From Companilactobacillus heilongjiangensis (GTDB taxonomy: Bacteria; Bacillota; Bacilli; Lactobacillales; Lactobacillaceae), in contig NZ_CP012559.1 of the NCBI RefSeq assembly GCF_000831645.3, positions 1,798,001-1,862,000 of the forward strand: a stretch of 64,000 nucleotides of DNA, given 5' to 3'. The position numbers were made by a program, and so were the translations under genes. Positions 41,473 to 50,173 of the stretch are shown piece after piece. The notes under the pieces were generated by a model. The model was given only the letters and a program-made list of their open reading frames with translations, did not search any database and was not told where the DNA came from. Each line of letters begins with the position of its first letter. Position 1 is the first letter of the stretch.

Positions 41473-42942
41473 ATTATCGAAAGATTTCAAAATATCATCA
41501 ACAAAACTATTTTAACTTGTGTTGCCATCTTCGCTACAACAGTTTTCTTATTAATGTTAGTCTTCTATTACCAAAACTTTTTATTCGAGAATTCTCATAA
41601 TGTCATTATTGCCATAGCTTTCATCATCCTAGTACTCGTTCTTGGCTATGGACTAACGCGGATTAAAACTGACGACCGTATCCTCAATTGGTTGATTCTT
41701 ATCACGATGTTACTCGTCTTCATGATAACTGCTATCTTCTGGATTTCGAAAGTTCCTTCAGTTCAATTGAGTGACTTCGGTAATTTCTGGGACCGACTAC
41801 TGGATTACAAAGTTGGCGACCCACTCTATCAAACAGACAACGATTACTTCTCTAAGTATGCCTATCAATCAGGCTACTTCGTCTACGTCCTTGGAGTTTC
41901 CAGAATCTTCGGCTATCACATCTTTGCCGTTCAATTTCTCAACGTCGTCTATCAAGCATTGATTCTACTGTTCACCTACCTACTGGTTGTCAAAGTCTTC
42001 GACAATATCAAAATGGCTCGACTTTCCGTTCTGATATTGATGGTCGATCTCGACTGGTTTGCACTCAACAGTGTTGCCAGCAATCAATACCTAGGTTCAC
42101 TATTCTACTTAATAACACTCTATCTTTTAATGCAAAACAAACTGAAATATTACATTCTTGCAGGTATTACTTTGACCGGTGGCTGTCTCATTCGCCCCAT
42201 TGGTCCTGTAATTATTGCAGGTATCGTCGTTTACGCAGTGATTTACTTATTAATGAAGAAACACGATTTCCATGCCACATTAAAAGTGCTTTTAGCATTA
42301 GTAATTTACTTTGCCCTCTTCTCCATGGCAAGTTGGGGTATCAAAGCCTCCAACATCAACGCTTACGGTCTAACTAACAATGACCCCGAGTGGAAATTCG
42401 TTACTGGTCTGAACTATCAATCCAACGGAACTTATTCACCTGACATGGATAAGCTGATTGATCCAAGTAATACCCGTGCTCAAATGAGTAAAGTTGAAAA
42501 GAAGCAGTTACATAAGGAAATTGTTTATCTCAATGAAAATCATGCTTGGCTACGACTTTTCTTACACAAAACTCAGGTACTCTGGTCTAGTCGTACCATG
42601 GCAACCGATTTTGCCAATATCAAAATGATGCATAATGACGCAACAGTTGCACGAGTCGATTTCTTAGCTTACGTTGGCTCAATCATCCTAATAGTCTTCT
42701 CATTTATTGGTTCATTGCAACTCTTCCGCTCCAAGTTCAACGATAATTTGTACCTATTATTATTGCCATTGATGGCTTTCGCTGTAGTTCAATTATTGAT
42801 TGAAGTTCAAGGACGTTATCGAATTGAATTCTTACCCGTTATCGCAATTGTTGGTGGCGTGGGATTCTACCAAGTCTTACATATTTTCAGTTCAATCCGT
42901 TTGCGACAGAAGAAAGGCGTTCCATTGAATCAAACTTTATAA
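41473..42942 (+). CDS. Polytopic membrane glycosyltransferase-like protein
   Basis: A membrane protein of about 489 residues with some eleven helices. An early loop with SDFGNFWDRLLDYKVGDPLYQ resembles the first extracytoplasmic loop of PMT/ArnT-like (GT-C) transferases that use lipid-linked sugars, where acidic residues are catalytic. The start is unusual. AGGGGG at 41461-41466 is followed after six bases by ATT ATC GAA AGA, and this frame adds a full first helix (TCVAIFATTVFLLMLVFYY). The first in-frame ATG, 41554, falls inside that helix and has no ribosome site. AUU as start is therefore preferred. Substrate and acceptor are unknown. It lies between two wall hydrolase genes. Confidence 0.75.
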   Translation: MIERFQNIINKTILTCVAIFATTVFLLMLVFYYQNFLFENSHNVIIAIAFIILVLVLGYGLTRIKTDDRILNWLILITMLLVFMITAIFWISKVPSVQLSDFGNFWDRLLDYKVGDPLYQTDNDYFSKYAYQSGYFVYVLGVSRIFGYHIFAVQFLNVVYQALILLFTYLLVVKVFDNIKMARLSVLILMVDLDWFALNSVASNQYLGSLFYLITLYLLMQNKLKYYILAGITLTGGCLIRPIGPVIIAGIVVYAVIYLLMKKHDFHATLKVLLALVIYFALFSMASWGIKASNINAYGLTNNDPEWKFVTGLNYQSNGTYSPDMDKLIDPSNTRAQMSKVEKKQLHKEIVYLNENHAWLRLFLHKTQVLWSSRTMATDFANIKMMHNDATVARVDFLAYVGSIILIVFSFIGSLQLFRSKFNDNLYLLLLPLMAFAVVQLLIEVQGRYRIEFLPVIAIVGGVGFYQVLHIFSSIRLRQKKGVPLNQTL

Positions 42943-42948
42943 ATTAAT

Positions 42949-42989
42949 AGACAGAATTTCCAGATTTTCTAGGAATTCTGTCTTTTTTT
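42949..42989 (+). terminator. Terminator of the glycosyltransferase gene
   Basis: AGACAGAATT pairs with AATTCTGTCT, with inner CC and GG, followed by six T. Confidence 0.85.
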
Positions 42990-43086
42990 AACGTAATTTA
43001 GAATTAAGAAAACACTGTAACCATTATGTAAAATTTCCTTAGTCCCCACTATGTTACCCTTGATAATGGTATTTATAGGGGGAATT

Positions 43087-43968
43087 ATTATCACTAAAAA
43101 GAAACTGTTTTCAATCACATTTTTTATTATGTTATTTTCATTAATCAGCTTGACTCACAGTACCACTGTCAAAGCGGCCTCAAAAATCAATGACTACATT
43201 ATTTCTAACAAAATCAAACCAGCTGCCATTCAAAATCAAAAAGGTACTTTCAGTGAATGGACTGGTTACCGCAAAGGTGTTGGTCATCCCGAAGGCATTG
43301 TTGTTCATGAAACCTCTGAAGCTAACGTGACTGCACAACAATTTACTGACCGTTTCAATGCTCACTGGCCTACTCTAGAAACTTACGTTCACGCTTTTGT
43401 CGATGACAATAAGATTCTCAACATTCACAACACTGATTATTCTGTTTGGGGAGCCGGTCCCACAGCCAACGCACGTTACGTTCAAGTTGAACTCTGTCGG
43501 GTTAATTCATATGATGCTTTTGCCCGCTCGCTTTCAAATGATGCTTATTACATTGCTTCAAAATTGATTCAATACAATTTACCAGATATCCCTGGTCAGA
43601 CGGTCATCTCTCACGCTCAAGCCAGCAACACTTGGCACGAAACTGACCATCAAGATCCCGTTTACTACTTCAGTACTTGGGGTTACAGTATGGATCAGTT
43701 CAATGATTTGATTAAAACTTACTATAATAATTTAAAAACTTATGGCGATGTTAATGGTCATAATGATCATGTTATAAAGGTTCATAATGCTCATGGTTCT
43801 TTTGTTCCACTTGTTGGTATTAATACTGATAATCAGATTGTGCCAATTGAAAATAGAGATTTAGGTAATAATTCTGTTTGGTATACTGATCAGAAGAAAG
43901 TTGTTGATGGGGTTACTTACCATCGTGTTGCTACTCATGAATGGGTTGCTGATTCTTATAAGGCTTAA
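43087..43968 (+). CDS. Secreted N-acetylmuramoyl-L-alanine amidase with SLAP-type repeat
   Basis: An exported wall hydrolase of about 294 residues. The amidase_2/PGRP domain (about 50-200) has GIVVHETSEAN, VISHAQAS and TDHQDPVYYF, with the zinc ligands His, His and Asp in place. The C-terminal unit (about 240-290) has FVPLVGINTDNQIVPIENRDLG and YHRVATHEWVA, a SLAP-type repeat. AGGGGG at 43077-43082 is followed by ATT ATC ACT AAA AAG AAA CTG, which gives a normal signal peptide (KKKLFSITFFIMLFSLISL to VKA) from an AUU start; upstream ATG codons at 43051 and 43066 lack ribosome sites and lie before the SD. A repeat fragment and the group II intron follow. Confidence 0.85.
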   Translation: MITKKKLFSITFFIMLFSLISLTHSTTVKAASKINDYIISNKIKPAAIQNQKGTFSEWTGYRKGVGHPEGIVVHETSEANVTAQQFTDRFNAHWPTLETYVHAFVDDNKILNIHNTDYSVWGAGPTANARYVQVELCRVNSYDAFARSLSNDAYYIASKLIQYNLPDIPGQTVISHAQASNTWHETDHQDPVYYFSTWGYSMDQFNDLIKTYYNNLKTYGDVNGHNDHVIKVHNAHGSFVPLVGINTDNQIVPIENRDLGNNSVWYTDQKKVVDGVTYHRVATHEWVADSYKA

Positions 43969-43982
43969 TGTTTTGTAATATC

Positions 43983-44014
43983 CCGTCTACAGAGCTGGGA
44001 AATATTCTCTAGCT
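43983..44014 (-). repeat. Cloverleaf repeat fragment truncated at the intron boundary
   Basis: CGTCTACAGAGCTGG and AAATATT...CTAGCTG match the right arm of copy 4 (reverse complement of 6815-6846) with few changes. Only about 32 bases of one arm remain; the sequence switches to intron at 44015. Its tip faces the amidase gene, as the orientation rule of the family predicts. Confidence 0.65.
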
Positions 44015-45901
44015 GATCGAGTAGGAATTGCTTTTTATCGTCCTCGCACACCACCGTACGTACGGTTCCGTATACGGCGGTTCATTAATTTAAGCATTCT
44101 GAATAAACTGGAGTCTCTTGGACATATTTATTAGTCCAAGTGATTCCAGTTTTTCATTTGTCAAAGTGTACAACAACGTCTTGCTATGTGCTGTTCGCCA
44201 ATATCCTTTGCGGGTGTTGTCGAAAGTTCTAGCTTGGGTTCTTGTCATTCCTAGTTTTATCAGATTTTTAAATCTGGTTTTTATTTTCTTCCACGACTTC
44301 CATATGTATTGTCTGATTCTAGAACGCAGCCATTCATCAAGTGATTTGATAAATGCTTTCATTTTTCCAATTCCATAGTAGTTTATCCAACCAACCATTT
44401 TCTGGTTAATTTCCTTGAAGAGTTCATCGAGACTTCTGCCTCGATTTCTCTTCGTTATTTTCTTGAGTGATTGTTTAACTCTCTTTTTGGATTGCTGGCA
44501 AGGGCGCACGTAAGTGCCCTTGGCCGATACGCCAAGCGAAAATCCCAAGAACTTCAATCTTAAAGGAGACCCAACTTTGGTCTTCTTCTGATTTACCGTT
44601 ACTTTTAAGTCTTTCTCAAGAAATTTAGAAATATTACCTAGAACTCGATATCCTGCACGTTTGCTTTTGACATATATATTACAATCATCGGCATATCGAA
44701 CGAATTTGTGCCCGCGAGCGGACAACAACTTATCAAGCTCATTTAAATAGATATTGGCAAGCAATGGAGAGAGGTTACCACCTTGCGGTGTACCCTTTTC
44801 AGATTTTTGGAACAATTGTCCGTCCATTACTCCACTAGTTAGGAACTTACGAATCATTTTCAATAGCCATTCATCATCGATGTATTGTCTGATGAACTTC
44901 AATAGTAGGTCATGATTGACAGTATCGAAATACGCTTTTAAATCAAGATCTATCACAACGTGATAGCCTTGATTATAAAATTCTGTGACACGTTTTATGG
45001 CATCGTGAGCACTTCGATTAGGTCTAAAACCAAAGCTGTTATCTGAAAAGGCTCTTTCAAAGACAGGCGTCATCGCTTGCGCAATTGCCTGTTGTATCAG
45101 ACGGTCAACGACCGTTGGTACTCCCAATTTACGTTTAGTCCCATCTGGTTTTGGTATTTCTACTCTTCTGACTGGACTTGGCCTATATGTAAGGTCAGCC
45201 ACTGATTCAACCAATTCAGACTTATTCTCTCTGATGTAATCAAATAATTCATAGACAGTCATACCATCTATTCCAGCAGCACCCTTATTTCCATAGACCT
45301 TTTGGTAAGCTAGGTTGAGATTTTCTCTATTTAATACTAGTTCTTTGAATGAGATGCCACTCTTCGTCGTACTTTCACCAGAGGCGGTACTACGCGCCTC
45401 TGATTGTCTTTGGTCTTCCAGACCTATCCTCTTCAGATGGTCAGCTTTTTGTTCTGCTTTCTGCGATTTTCGCACCGCTTCCACCCCCAATATCAACAAG
45501 AGTTATTAATGTTCGGTCCTTCGCCGCAAGCGACTACTATGACCTCGGCTGACTTCTGTACCATTCAGCTAGACATCACTGCCTAGTTTGCTTGTAGGAT
45601 ACATTCCGTTTCCTTGCCAAACATATGACACAGACCTCCCCGGGTAAGAACGCTAACTTTCATACCATGTAGCTGTTGGCTTTACTGCATCTACTTTCGA
45701 GTAGTATTGGACTTTGGATTGTTGTGCATCCTTATCCAGTAGACACAGCCTTATAGCCACTTCTTGTAAGCTCAGTATTTTGCTTTAGACTTCCTTCATA
45801 TTCTGCCTCACGGCAGACACCCTTGTCCTCAGCTAGTGATTCCGACTACTACGGCTCACAGTGGACTTTCACCACCAAGTCAGCGCCCATGCCGGGCGCA
45901 C
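44015..45901 (-). mobile_element. Group II intron
   Basis: A self-splicing retroelement of about 1.89 kb on the minus strand. The 5' end reads GTGCGCCCGG at 45901, a GUGYG-type start. The 3' part after the reverse transcriptase stop has the domain V stem CGCCGTATACGG ... CCGTACGTACGGTGG and ends with CTACTCGAT at 44015, an AY end. Between is a 400-base structured 5' region and the ORF. It is inserted right after a hairpin with a T-run (45902-45940), the target type of bacterial class C introns; class is not proven. It probably moves by retrohoming. Confidence 0.88.
44090..45475 (-). CDS. ltrA: Group II intron reverse transcriptase/maturase
   Basis: Intron-encoded protein of about 461 residues that helps the intron fold, splice and reverse transcribe. 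RT motifs: VYGNKGAAGIDGMTV (RT0/1), VRRVEIPKPDGTKRKLGVPTV, FERAFSDNSFGFRPNRSAHDA, VIDLDLKAYFDTVNH, GTPQGGNLSPLLANI and the catalytic RYADDCNIY. A maturase (X) domain follows (about 330-420, with WINYYGIGKM). No HNH endonuclease domain is visible. GTG at 45475 is preceded by GGGGGTGG; other starts at 45484 (GTG) and 45499 are possible. The frame is intact, so the element may be active. Confidence 0.92.
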   Translation of the reverse strand: MRKSQKAEQKADHLKRIGLEDQRQSEARSTASGESTTKSGISFKELVLNRENLNLAYQKVYGNKGAAGIDGMTVYELFDYIRENKSELVESVADLTYRPSPVRRVEIPKPDGTKRKLGVPTVVDRLIQQAIAQAMTPVFERAFSDNSFGFRPNRSAHDAIKRVTEFYNQGYHVVIDLDLKAYFDTVNHDLLLKFIRQYIDDEWLLKMIRKFLTSGVMDGQLFQKSEKGTPQGGNLSPLLANIYLNELDKLLSARGHKFVRYADDCNIYVKSKRAGYRVLGNISKFLEKDLKVTVNQKKTKVGSPLRLKFLGFSLGVSAKGTYVRPCQQSKKRVKQSLKKITKRNRGRSLDELFKEINQKMVGWINYYGIGKMKAFIKSLDEWLRSRIRQYIWKSWKKIKTRFKNLIKLGMTRTQARTFDNTRKGYWRTAHSKTLLYTLTNEKLESLGLINMSKRLQFIQNA

Positions 45902-45940
45902 ACAAAAAGCGCTAATCTGAAAATACATCAGATTAGTGCT
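45902..45940 (-). terminator. Terminator hairpin at the intron's 5' exon, possible end of the folate operon
   Basis: On the minus strand AGCACTAATCTG pairs with CAGATTAGCGCT (one mismatch) and is followed by five T and then the intron. It is about 260 bases downstream of the Nudix gene, the last gene of the folate operon. Confidence 0.72.
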
Positions 45941-46201
45941 TAAGGTAACTAGGTTTAAGAAAGAAGCGCAACTACAGCATACTATCCCTTTTTTCAATTT
46001 TTAGTAGTATATTTAGTACGCTTTAAAAATGATTTACTTATTCCACACAACAGACGCTTAAAACATTTTTTGTAAACAAACATACAACTATCATCTATTA
46101 TTAACCTTTCCATACACGAGTGTCAGTTACATGTATTTATTCTTAACCTCTTACGTATACATATTTCATTAATTTATAATCCATAAATACAAATTGGTGA
46201 A
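45941..46201. other. AT-rich gap downstream of the folate operon
   Basis: Holds no gene or repeat that I can support; it is presumably the 3' UTR of the operon up to the hairpin at 45902-45940. Confidence 0.4.
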
Positions 46202-46756
46202 TCATAATATCCGGTTAAATACAAAATATTTTTTAAATTCTGTAGGGGTGGCTTCTTTATCTAGTAAATATGTTGGCAATGCAGCTAACGACTTGATTTC
46301 GGATCCAAGTTTAAGTTGATATCGATAATCTATATGGATGTGTTCTTTTTCGTTTGTTTTTAAATTTAGCGGAATACTAATTAAATTCACGTCAACAAGG
46401 GAGAAGGTACTTATGCTTTCACCAACATAACCTGTTTCTTCTCTAAGTTCTCTAATGGCTGTAGATAATGGATCTTCTAAAGCCTCCACATGTCCAGCTG
46501 GTAAAAGCTTTTTTTTCAGATATGGGTGTTGTACTAAAATCATTTTTTTACCAATGAAAACAACAGCACTGGCAGATAAGTGAATTTTTGAATTATCTTT
46601 TCTCAATAAATTTCTATTCAATTTAATTAATTCCTCTACCTCGCTTATCCTTCTCAAATCACTTGGGTCAAAAGTATTTTTTTTTAGATGTTTTAAATTG
46701 TTTAATATACTATTTTTTAAAAGCAATAATACTATCCCCCAAGGTAGTTTTCTCAT
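46202..46756 (-). CDS. Nudix hydrolase, candidate dihydroneopterin triphosphate pyrophosphatase
   Basis: A 184-residue enzyme with a complete Nudix box GHVEALEDPLSTAIRELREETGYVG (about residues 88-112; G-x5-E-x7-REUxEExGU). An N-terminal extension of about 55 helical residues precedes the core. It is the last gene of the folate operon, 18 bases after folP. The folate pathway needs a step from dihydroneopterin triphosphate to the monophosphate, done by a Nudix enzyme (FolQ) in Lactococcus. Position makes that role likely, but specificity cannot be read from the motif. Confidence 0.8.
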   Translation of the reverse strand: MRKLPWGIVLLLLKNSILNNLKHLKKNTFDPSDLRRISEVEELIKLNRNLLRKDNSKIHLSASAVVFIGKKMILVQHPYLKKKLLPAGHVEALEDPLSTAIRELREETGYVGESISTFSLVDVNLISIPLNLKTNEKEHIHIDYRYQLKLGSEIKSLAALPTYLLDKEATPTEFKKYFVFNRIL

Positions 46757-46774
46757 AAAGATTTACAATTTCAA

Positions 46775-47800
46775 TTAATTTTTTTGTTGCTTTAACGTCA
46801 TGTACACGTAATATTCTTCCCCAGACCGTATCATTATTCCCTCTAGAATAATAGACGACACCAAACGATCATTCACATCCAAATCAAAGAGTTTTCCCAT
46901 AAAACTTTTTCTAGAAATTGCAATCATTGTTGGATGATTTAATTGAGAAATGATTTTAATTCGAATCATGTCATCTGTCGGATTGCTATGCAATGAAAAT
47001 CCAATGCCCGGATCAAGGGCTATTTGAGATTTTTTTAAACCAAGAGATGACAATTGATCCAATTTGGAATCAAAATAATTATATAAATCTACAATGTTTT
47101 TCCCACCATCTCGTCCATTATTCATTACAATTACACTTGGTTGATATTCACTTATGATTTTTAATTTTTTGATGCTCTCAAACCCATTAATATCATTAAT
47201 AATATCTACACCATATTTATTAAGTGCATTTTCCATAACAAAAGAACTGTTTGTGTCAATTGATAACACAGTACTTGGAAAATTTTCTTTTACAGCTTTA
47301 ATAACTGGTTCTACTCTCGTCCATTCCTCATAATCAGATATTTCTAAATGATTCGGACGCGTTGATTTACCGCCAATTTCGATTATAGACGCACCTTCAT
47401 ATAAATCATTTTCTATTTTATCAATAATTTTGTAAGTAGTATCCCGTACTCCCGAATCAAAAAAAGAATCCGGTGTACAATTTATTATTGAACAAATAAT
47501 AGGCTTATATGTTAAATCAAAGTTGAAACTTCTCCCAGACCAAATAACTTTCTTGTTATTCAAAATAGAGTATAAAGTATCCATTTCATTTTTTGAGAAT
47601 TTTTTTTTATGACATTCAATCAAAAAACATCTTAATTGATGGATATTTAATTGTAGGAACCAACTATCATTAATTCTATTCATTCGGCAAAATAACTTAT
47701 TTACAATATAAAACAGGGTTTCAATCTCCTCTTTATTCATACGAGAAAATTGCAAAAGAATTTTTTCAGAATTGCCTTTTTCAACCTCACTAATAAGCAT
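46775..47800 (-). CDS. folP: Dihydropteroate synthase
   Basis: FolP joins p-aminobenzoate to the pterin pyrophosphate, and is the sulfonamide target. The TIM-barrel core begins at about residue 90: IICSIINCTPDSFFDSG, IIEIGGKSTRPN (usually GGESTRPG), SIDTNSSFVMENAL, INDINGF, IALDPGIGFSLHSNP and AISRKSFMG. At 341 residues it is longer than the usual 270-280 because of about 80 extra N-terminal residues (MNKEEIETLFYIVNKLF...) of unknown role. The Lys for Glu change in GGxSTRP is unusual. It abuts folC (start one base after the folC stop). Confidence 0.9.
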   Translation of the reverse strand: MLISEVEKGNSEKILLQFSRMNKEEIETLFYIVNKLFCRMNRINDSWFLQLNIHQLRCFLIECHKKKFSKNEMDTLYSILNNKKVIWSGRSFNFDLTYKPIICSIINCTPDSFFDSGVRDTTYKIIDKIENDLYEGASIIEIGGKSTRPNHLEISDYEEWTRVEPVIKAVKENFPSTVLSIDTNSSFVMENALNKYGVDIINDINGFESIKKLKIISEYQPSVIVMNNGRDGGKNIVDLYNYFDSKLDQLSSLGLKKSQIALDPGIGFSLHSNPTDDMIRIKIISQLNHPTMIAISRKSFMGKLFDLDVNDRLVSSIILEGIMIRSGEEYYVYMTLKQQKN

Positions 47801-49105
47801 TCACCTAACACTCCTTATATAATTTCTTACTTTATTTACAAGATAAAATGATCCAATAACAAATATAACTTGCTTGTCACCAATATTGTTTGCCATAGCT
47901 ATATCAATTGCTTCAACAGGATCACTGGTTGTTTTATATTGAGGGATTAGACTACTTTTATCAAAAATGGTTGCAAGTTCGGCAGTGTGCATTGTTCTTA
48001 CTTTATTTATGGGCTCAGTTAAAATAAATTTTGCTTCGATTTTTGATAGAATTCGACAGCATCCACTAACGTCCTTATCCTTCAAGAATCCAACTATAAT
48101 AGTTTTTTTAAAGTCTATATATTTGTCATTAACATATTCTTCAAACATTTGAATTCCATCTACATTATGAGCAACATCTACTATAACAAGTGGGCTCTTT
48201 TTTACAATTTCAAATCTACCTTTAATTGATAAATTTTGGAAAGCAATATTCAAAAAGTTAGAATCAAATTTCAAATTATTTTGATTACAAAAATTTTGAT
48301 ACCAGGTAAGGACCGTCCTTAAATTTTCCTTTTGATAATTAACGTTTAGTGGGAATAAAAAAGCTTTTTTTTCATCATTTCCTTGAAATGTTACCTTACC
48401 ATCACAAAAATTTAAATATTTTATTTTTGTTTCAGAGTTTAGTACTCTTGCCTTTTTTAAATTGCATTCTTCTTGAATCTTTAATATTGAAAGTTTCTGC
48501 TGGTTAGGAGCTATTATAACAACAGAATTCTTTCTAATTATTTTGATTTTTGTATCGATAATTTCTTCTAGTGTACTTCCTAGCACGTTCATGTGATCCA
48601 TACCAATTTTAGTAAAAATCGTGAATTCACTTTTAGTAATGGCATTAGTGGCGTCCAGCTCTCCACCCAGTCCACATTCTAAAACAACATAACTACACTC
48701 TTGCTCCGCAAAATAAAGGACACCAATTAAAAACAACATCTCAAAATATGAAATATCTTCGGTTATATTTAATTTCTGTAGACATTGGATAATCTTTTTT
48801 TCGTAATTTTTGAAAGTGCTTGTATTAATATTTTTACCATCAATCTTGATTCTTTCATTAATACTTTCAATATGCGGACTAGTAAATAATCCTGTTTTAT
48901 ATTTTGATGCAGAGAGTAATGTTGCAATCATTGTACTTGTTGAACCTTTACCATTTGTCCCACAAACATGGATAATTTTATATTGTTGGTCTGGGTTACC
49001 CAACAAATTCAAAATGTTTTTTAGTAAACTGATTCTATCACCCTTATCATACAGAAATAGAGGCAATTGACTTGTGAAGAGAATCTCATCCATTTTCAAT
49101 GCCAT
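47801..49105 (-). CDS. folC: Folylpolyglutamate synthase / dihydrofolate synthase
   Basis: FolC adds glutamate to dihydropteroate and to folates. The 434-residue Mur-ligase-fold protein has the P-loop HVCGTNGKGSTSTMIATLL (about 40-58), the FTSPHIESINERI loop, FEMLFLIGVLYF, LECGLGGELDATNAI, KIGMDHMNVLGSTLEEI and VVDVAHNVDGIQMFEEY. Length is normal. It follows folE after one base. Whether it does both synthase steps cannot be told, but as the single folC in a folate operon dihydrofolate synthase activity is expected. Confidence 0.93.
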   Translation of the reverse strand: MALKMDEILFTSQLPLFLYDKGDRISLLKNILNLLGNPDQQYKIIHVCGTNGKGSTSTMIATLLSASKYKTGLFTSPHIESINERIKIDGKNINTSTFKNYEKKIIQCLQKLNITEDISYFEMLFLIGVLYFAEQECSYVVLECGLGGELDATNAITKSEFTIFTKIGMDHMNVLGSTLEEIIDTKIKIIRKNSVVIIAPNQQKLSILKIQEECNLKKARVLNSETKIKYLNFCDGKVTFQGNDEKKAFLFPLNVNYQKENLRTVLTWYQNFCNQNNLKFDSNFLNIAFQNLSIKGRFEIVKKSPLVIVDVAHNVDGIQMFEEYVNDKYIDFKKTIIVGFLKDKDVSGCCRILSKIEAKFILTEPINKVRTMHTAELATIFDKSSLIPQYKTTSDPVEAIDIAMANNIGDKQVIFVIGSFYLVNKVRNYIRSVR

Positions 49106-49106
49106 C

Positions 49107-49682
49107 CTATTTATTATTCAAATTTTGTAAGAATTCGTATCTCATTTGAGGATATTTGTCAAACTTACCACTATAAAATGATGTTCTAGTAACACAATTA
49201 CCTTTTTTTATTCCTCTCATCTCTACACACATGTGACGAGCATCTAATACAACGGCAACTCCTTTAGGATTCAATATTTCATCTAAAATTAAAGCTACAT
49301 CTCTAGTGATATTCTCTTGAACATTTAATTTTCTCGAAACAAAGTCTACTAAACGGGGGATTTTACTCAATCCAATTATTTTACCATTGTTGGGAATATA
49401 GGCTACATGTGCTGTTCCAAAAAATGGTAACATATGGTGTTCACACATTGAATAGAATGGAATATCATTAATCAAAATCATTTGAGAATTATTTGTGGTA
49501 TTTGCTGTAAAAATTTTATATTCCTCAAACTTCTTTTTTCCTTGTGAAGATAATATTTCTTGATACATCCTAGCAACACGCTTTGGAGTCTCTAGTAATC
49601 CCTCCCTTTCTGGATTATCGCCAGTCAATTTGATAATGTTTCTTACGGATTCTTCGATGTTGGTTGTTCTATTTACGGACAT
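49107..49682 (-). CDS. folE: GTP cyclohydrolase I
   Basis: FolE opens GTP to dihydroneopterin triphosphate, the first step of folate synthesis. The 191-residue protein has DNPEREGLLETPKRVARMY, IPFYSMCEHHMLPFFGTAHVAYIP (zinc ligands Cys and His), GLSKIPRLVDF and LDARHMCVEMRGIKK. Length fits type I enzymes. It is 4 bases from folK and one from folC. It decides that the pathway is de novo from GTP. Confidence 0.96.
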   Translation of the reverse strand: MSVNRTTNIEESVRNIIKLTGDNPEREGLLETPKRVARMYQEILSSQGKKKFEEYKIFTANTTNNSQMILINDIPFYSMCEHHMLPFFGTAHVAYIPNNGKIIGLSKIPRLVDFVSRKLNVQENITRDVALILDEILNPKGVAVVLDARHMCVEMRGIKKGNCVTRTSFYSGKFDKYPQMRYEFLQNLNNK

Positions 49683-49686
49683 AATA

Positions 49687-50169
49687 TCAACTCCATTTTT
49701 TTATTTTTTGTTTAGTATCTTTCAATTTTGAAACACATTCTACCAATTGCTTTTTTTTATAAAAATCATTTTCACAAATTTCTAAAAGAGGAACCATTAC
49801 AAATAATCGGTTTTCTATTTCTTTGTGTGGGATTTGTAAAACATCAGATACAAGGCAATCAACATTAAAGTATAAGATATCCATGTCAATAGTTCTCGGA
49901 CCCCATCTTAAAACCCGTTTTCTATTCAATCTTTTTTCAATTATGTGAATCTGATCAAGTAATTCCATAGAATCATATTTTGTTGAAACTTTTAAAACCA
50001 AATTTAAGAAATCTGATTGTTTTACTTTGCTAACTGGTGAAGTTTCATAAACTGATGAAATTTTTTCAACAAAAATATTATTGTCATTTCTAAGATAGCG
50101 TATCGCAGATTTTAGATATTGTTCTCGATTGTCAATGTTACTTCCTAGACTTAAGTAAACTTGATTCAT
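49687..50169 (-). CDS. folK: 6-hydroxymethyl-dihydropterin pyrophosphokinase
   Basis: FolK transfers pyrophosphate from ATP to 6-hydroxymethyl-7,8-dihydropterin. The 160-residue protein has VYLSLGSNIDNREQYL at the start, VYETSPVSKVKQSDFLNLV, and RWGPRTIDMDILYF with the metal-binding DxD, then HKEIENRLFVMVPLLEI. It lies 4 bases after folB and before folE. Confidence 0.95.
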   Translation of the reverse strand: MNQVYLSLGSNIDNREQYLKSAIRYLRNDNNIFVEKISSVYETSPVSKVKQSDFLNLVLKVSTKYDSMELLDQIHIIEKRLNRKRVLRWGPRTIDMDILYFNVDCLVSDVLQIPHKEIENRLFVMVPLLEICENDFYKKKQLVECVSKLKDTKQKIKKWS

Positions 50170-50173
50170 ATGA

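Noticed and set aside
44015-45901. Retron or diversity-generating reverse transcriptase
   Set aside because: GUGYG-type start, domain V stem, AY end and maturase-type RT identify a group II intron; no template repeat or msr/msd is seen.
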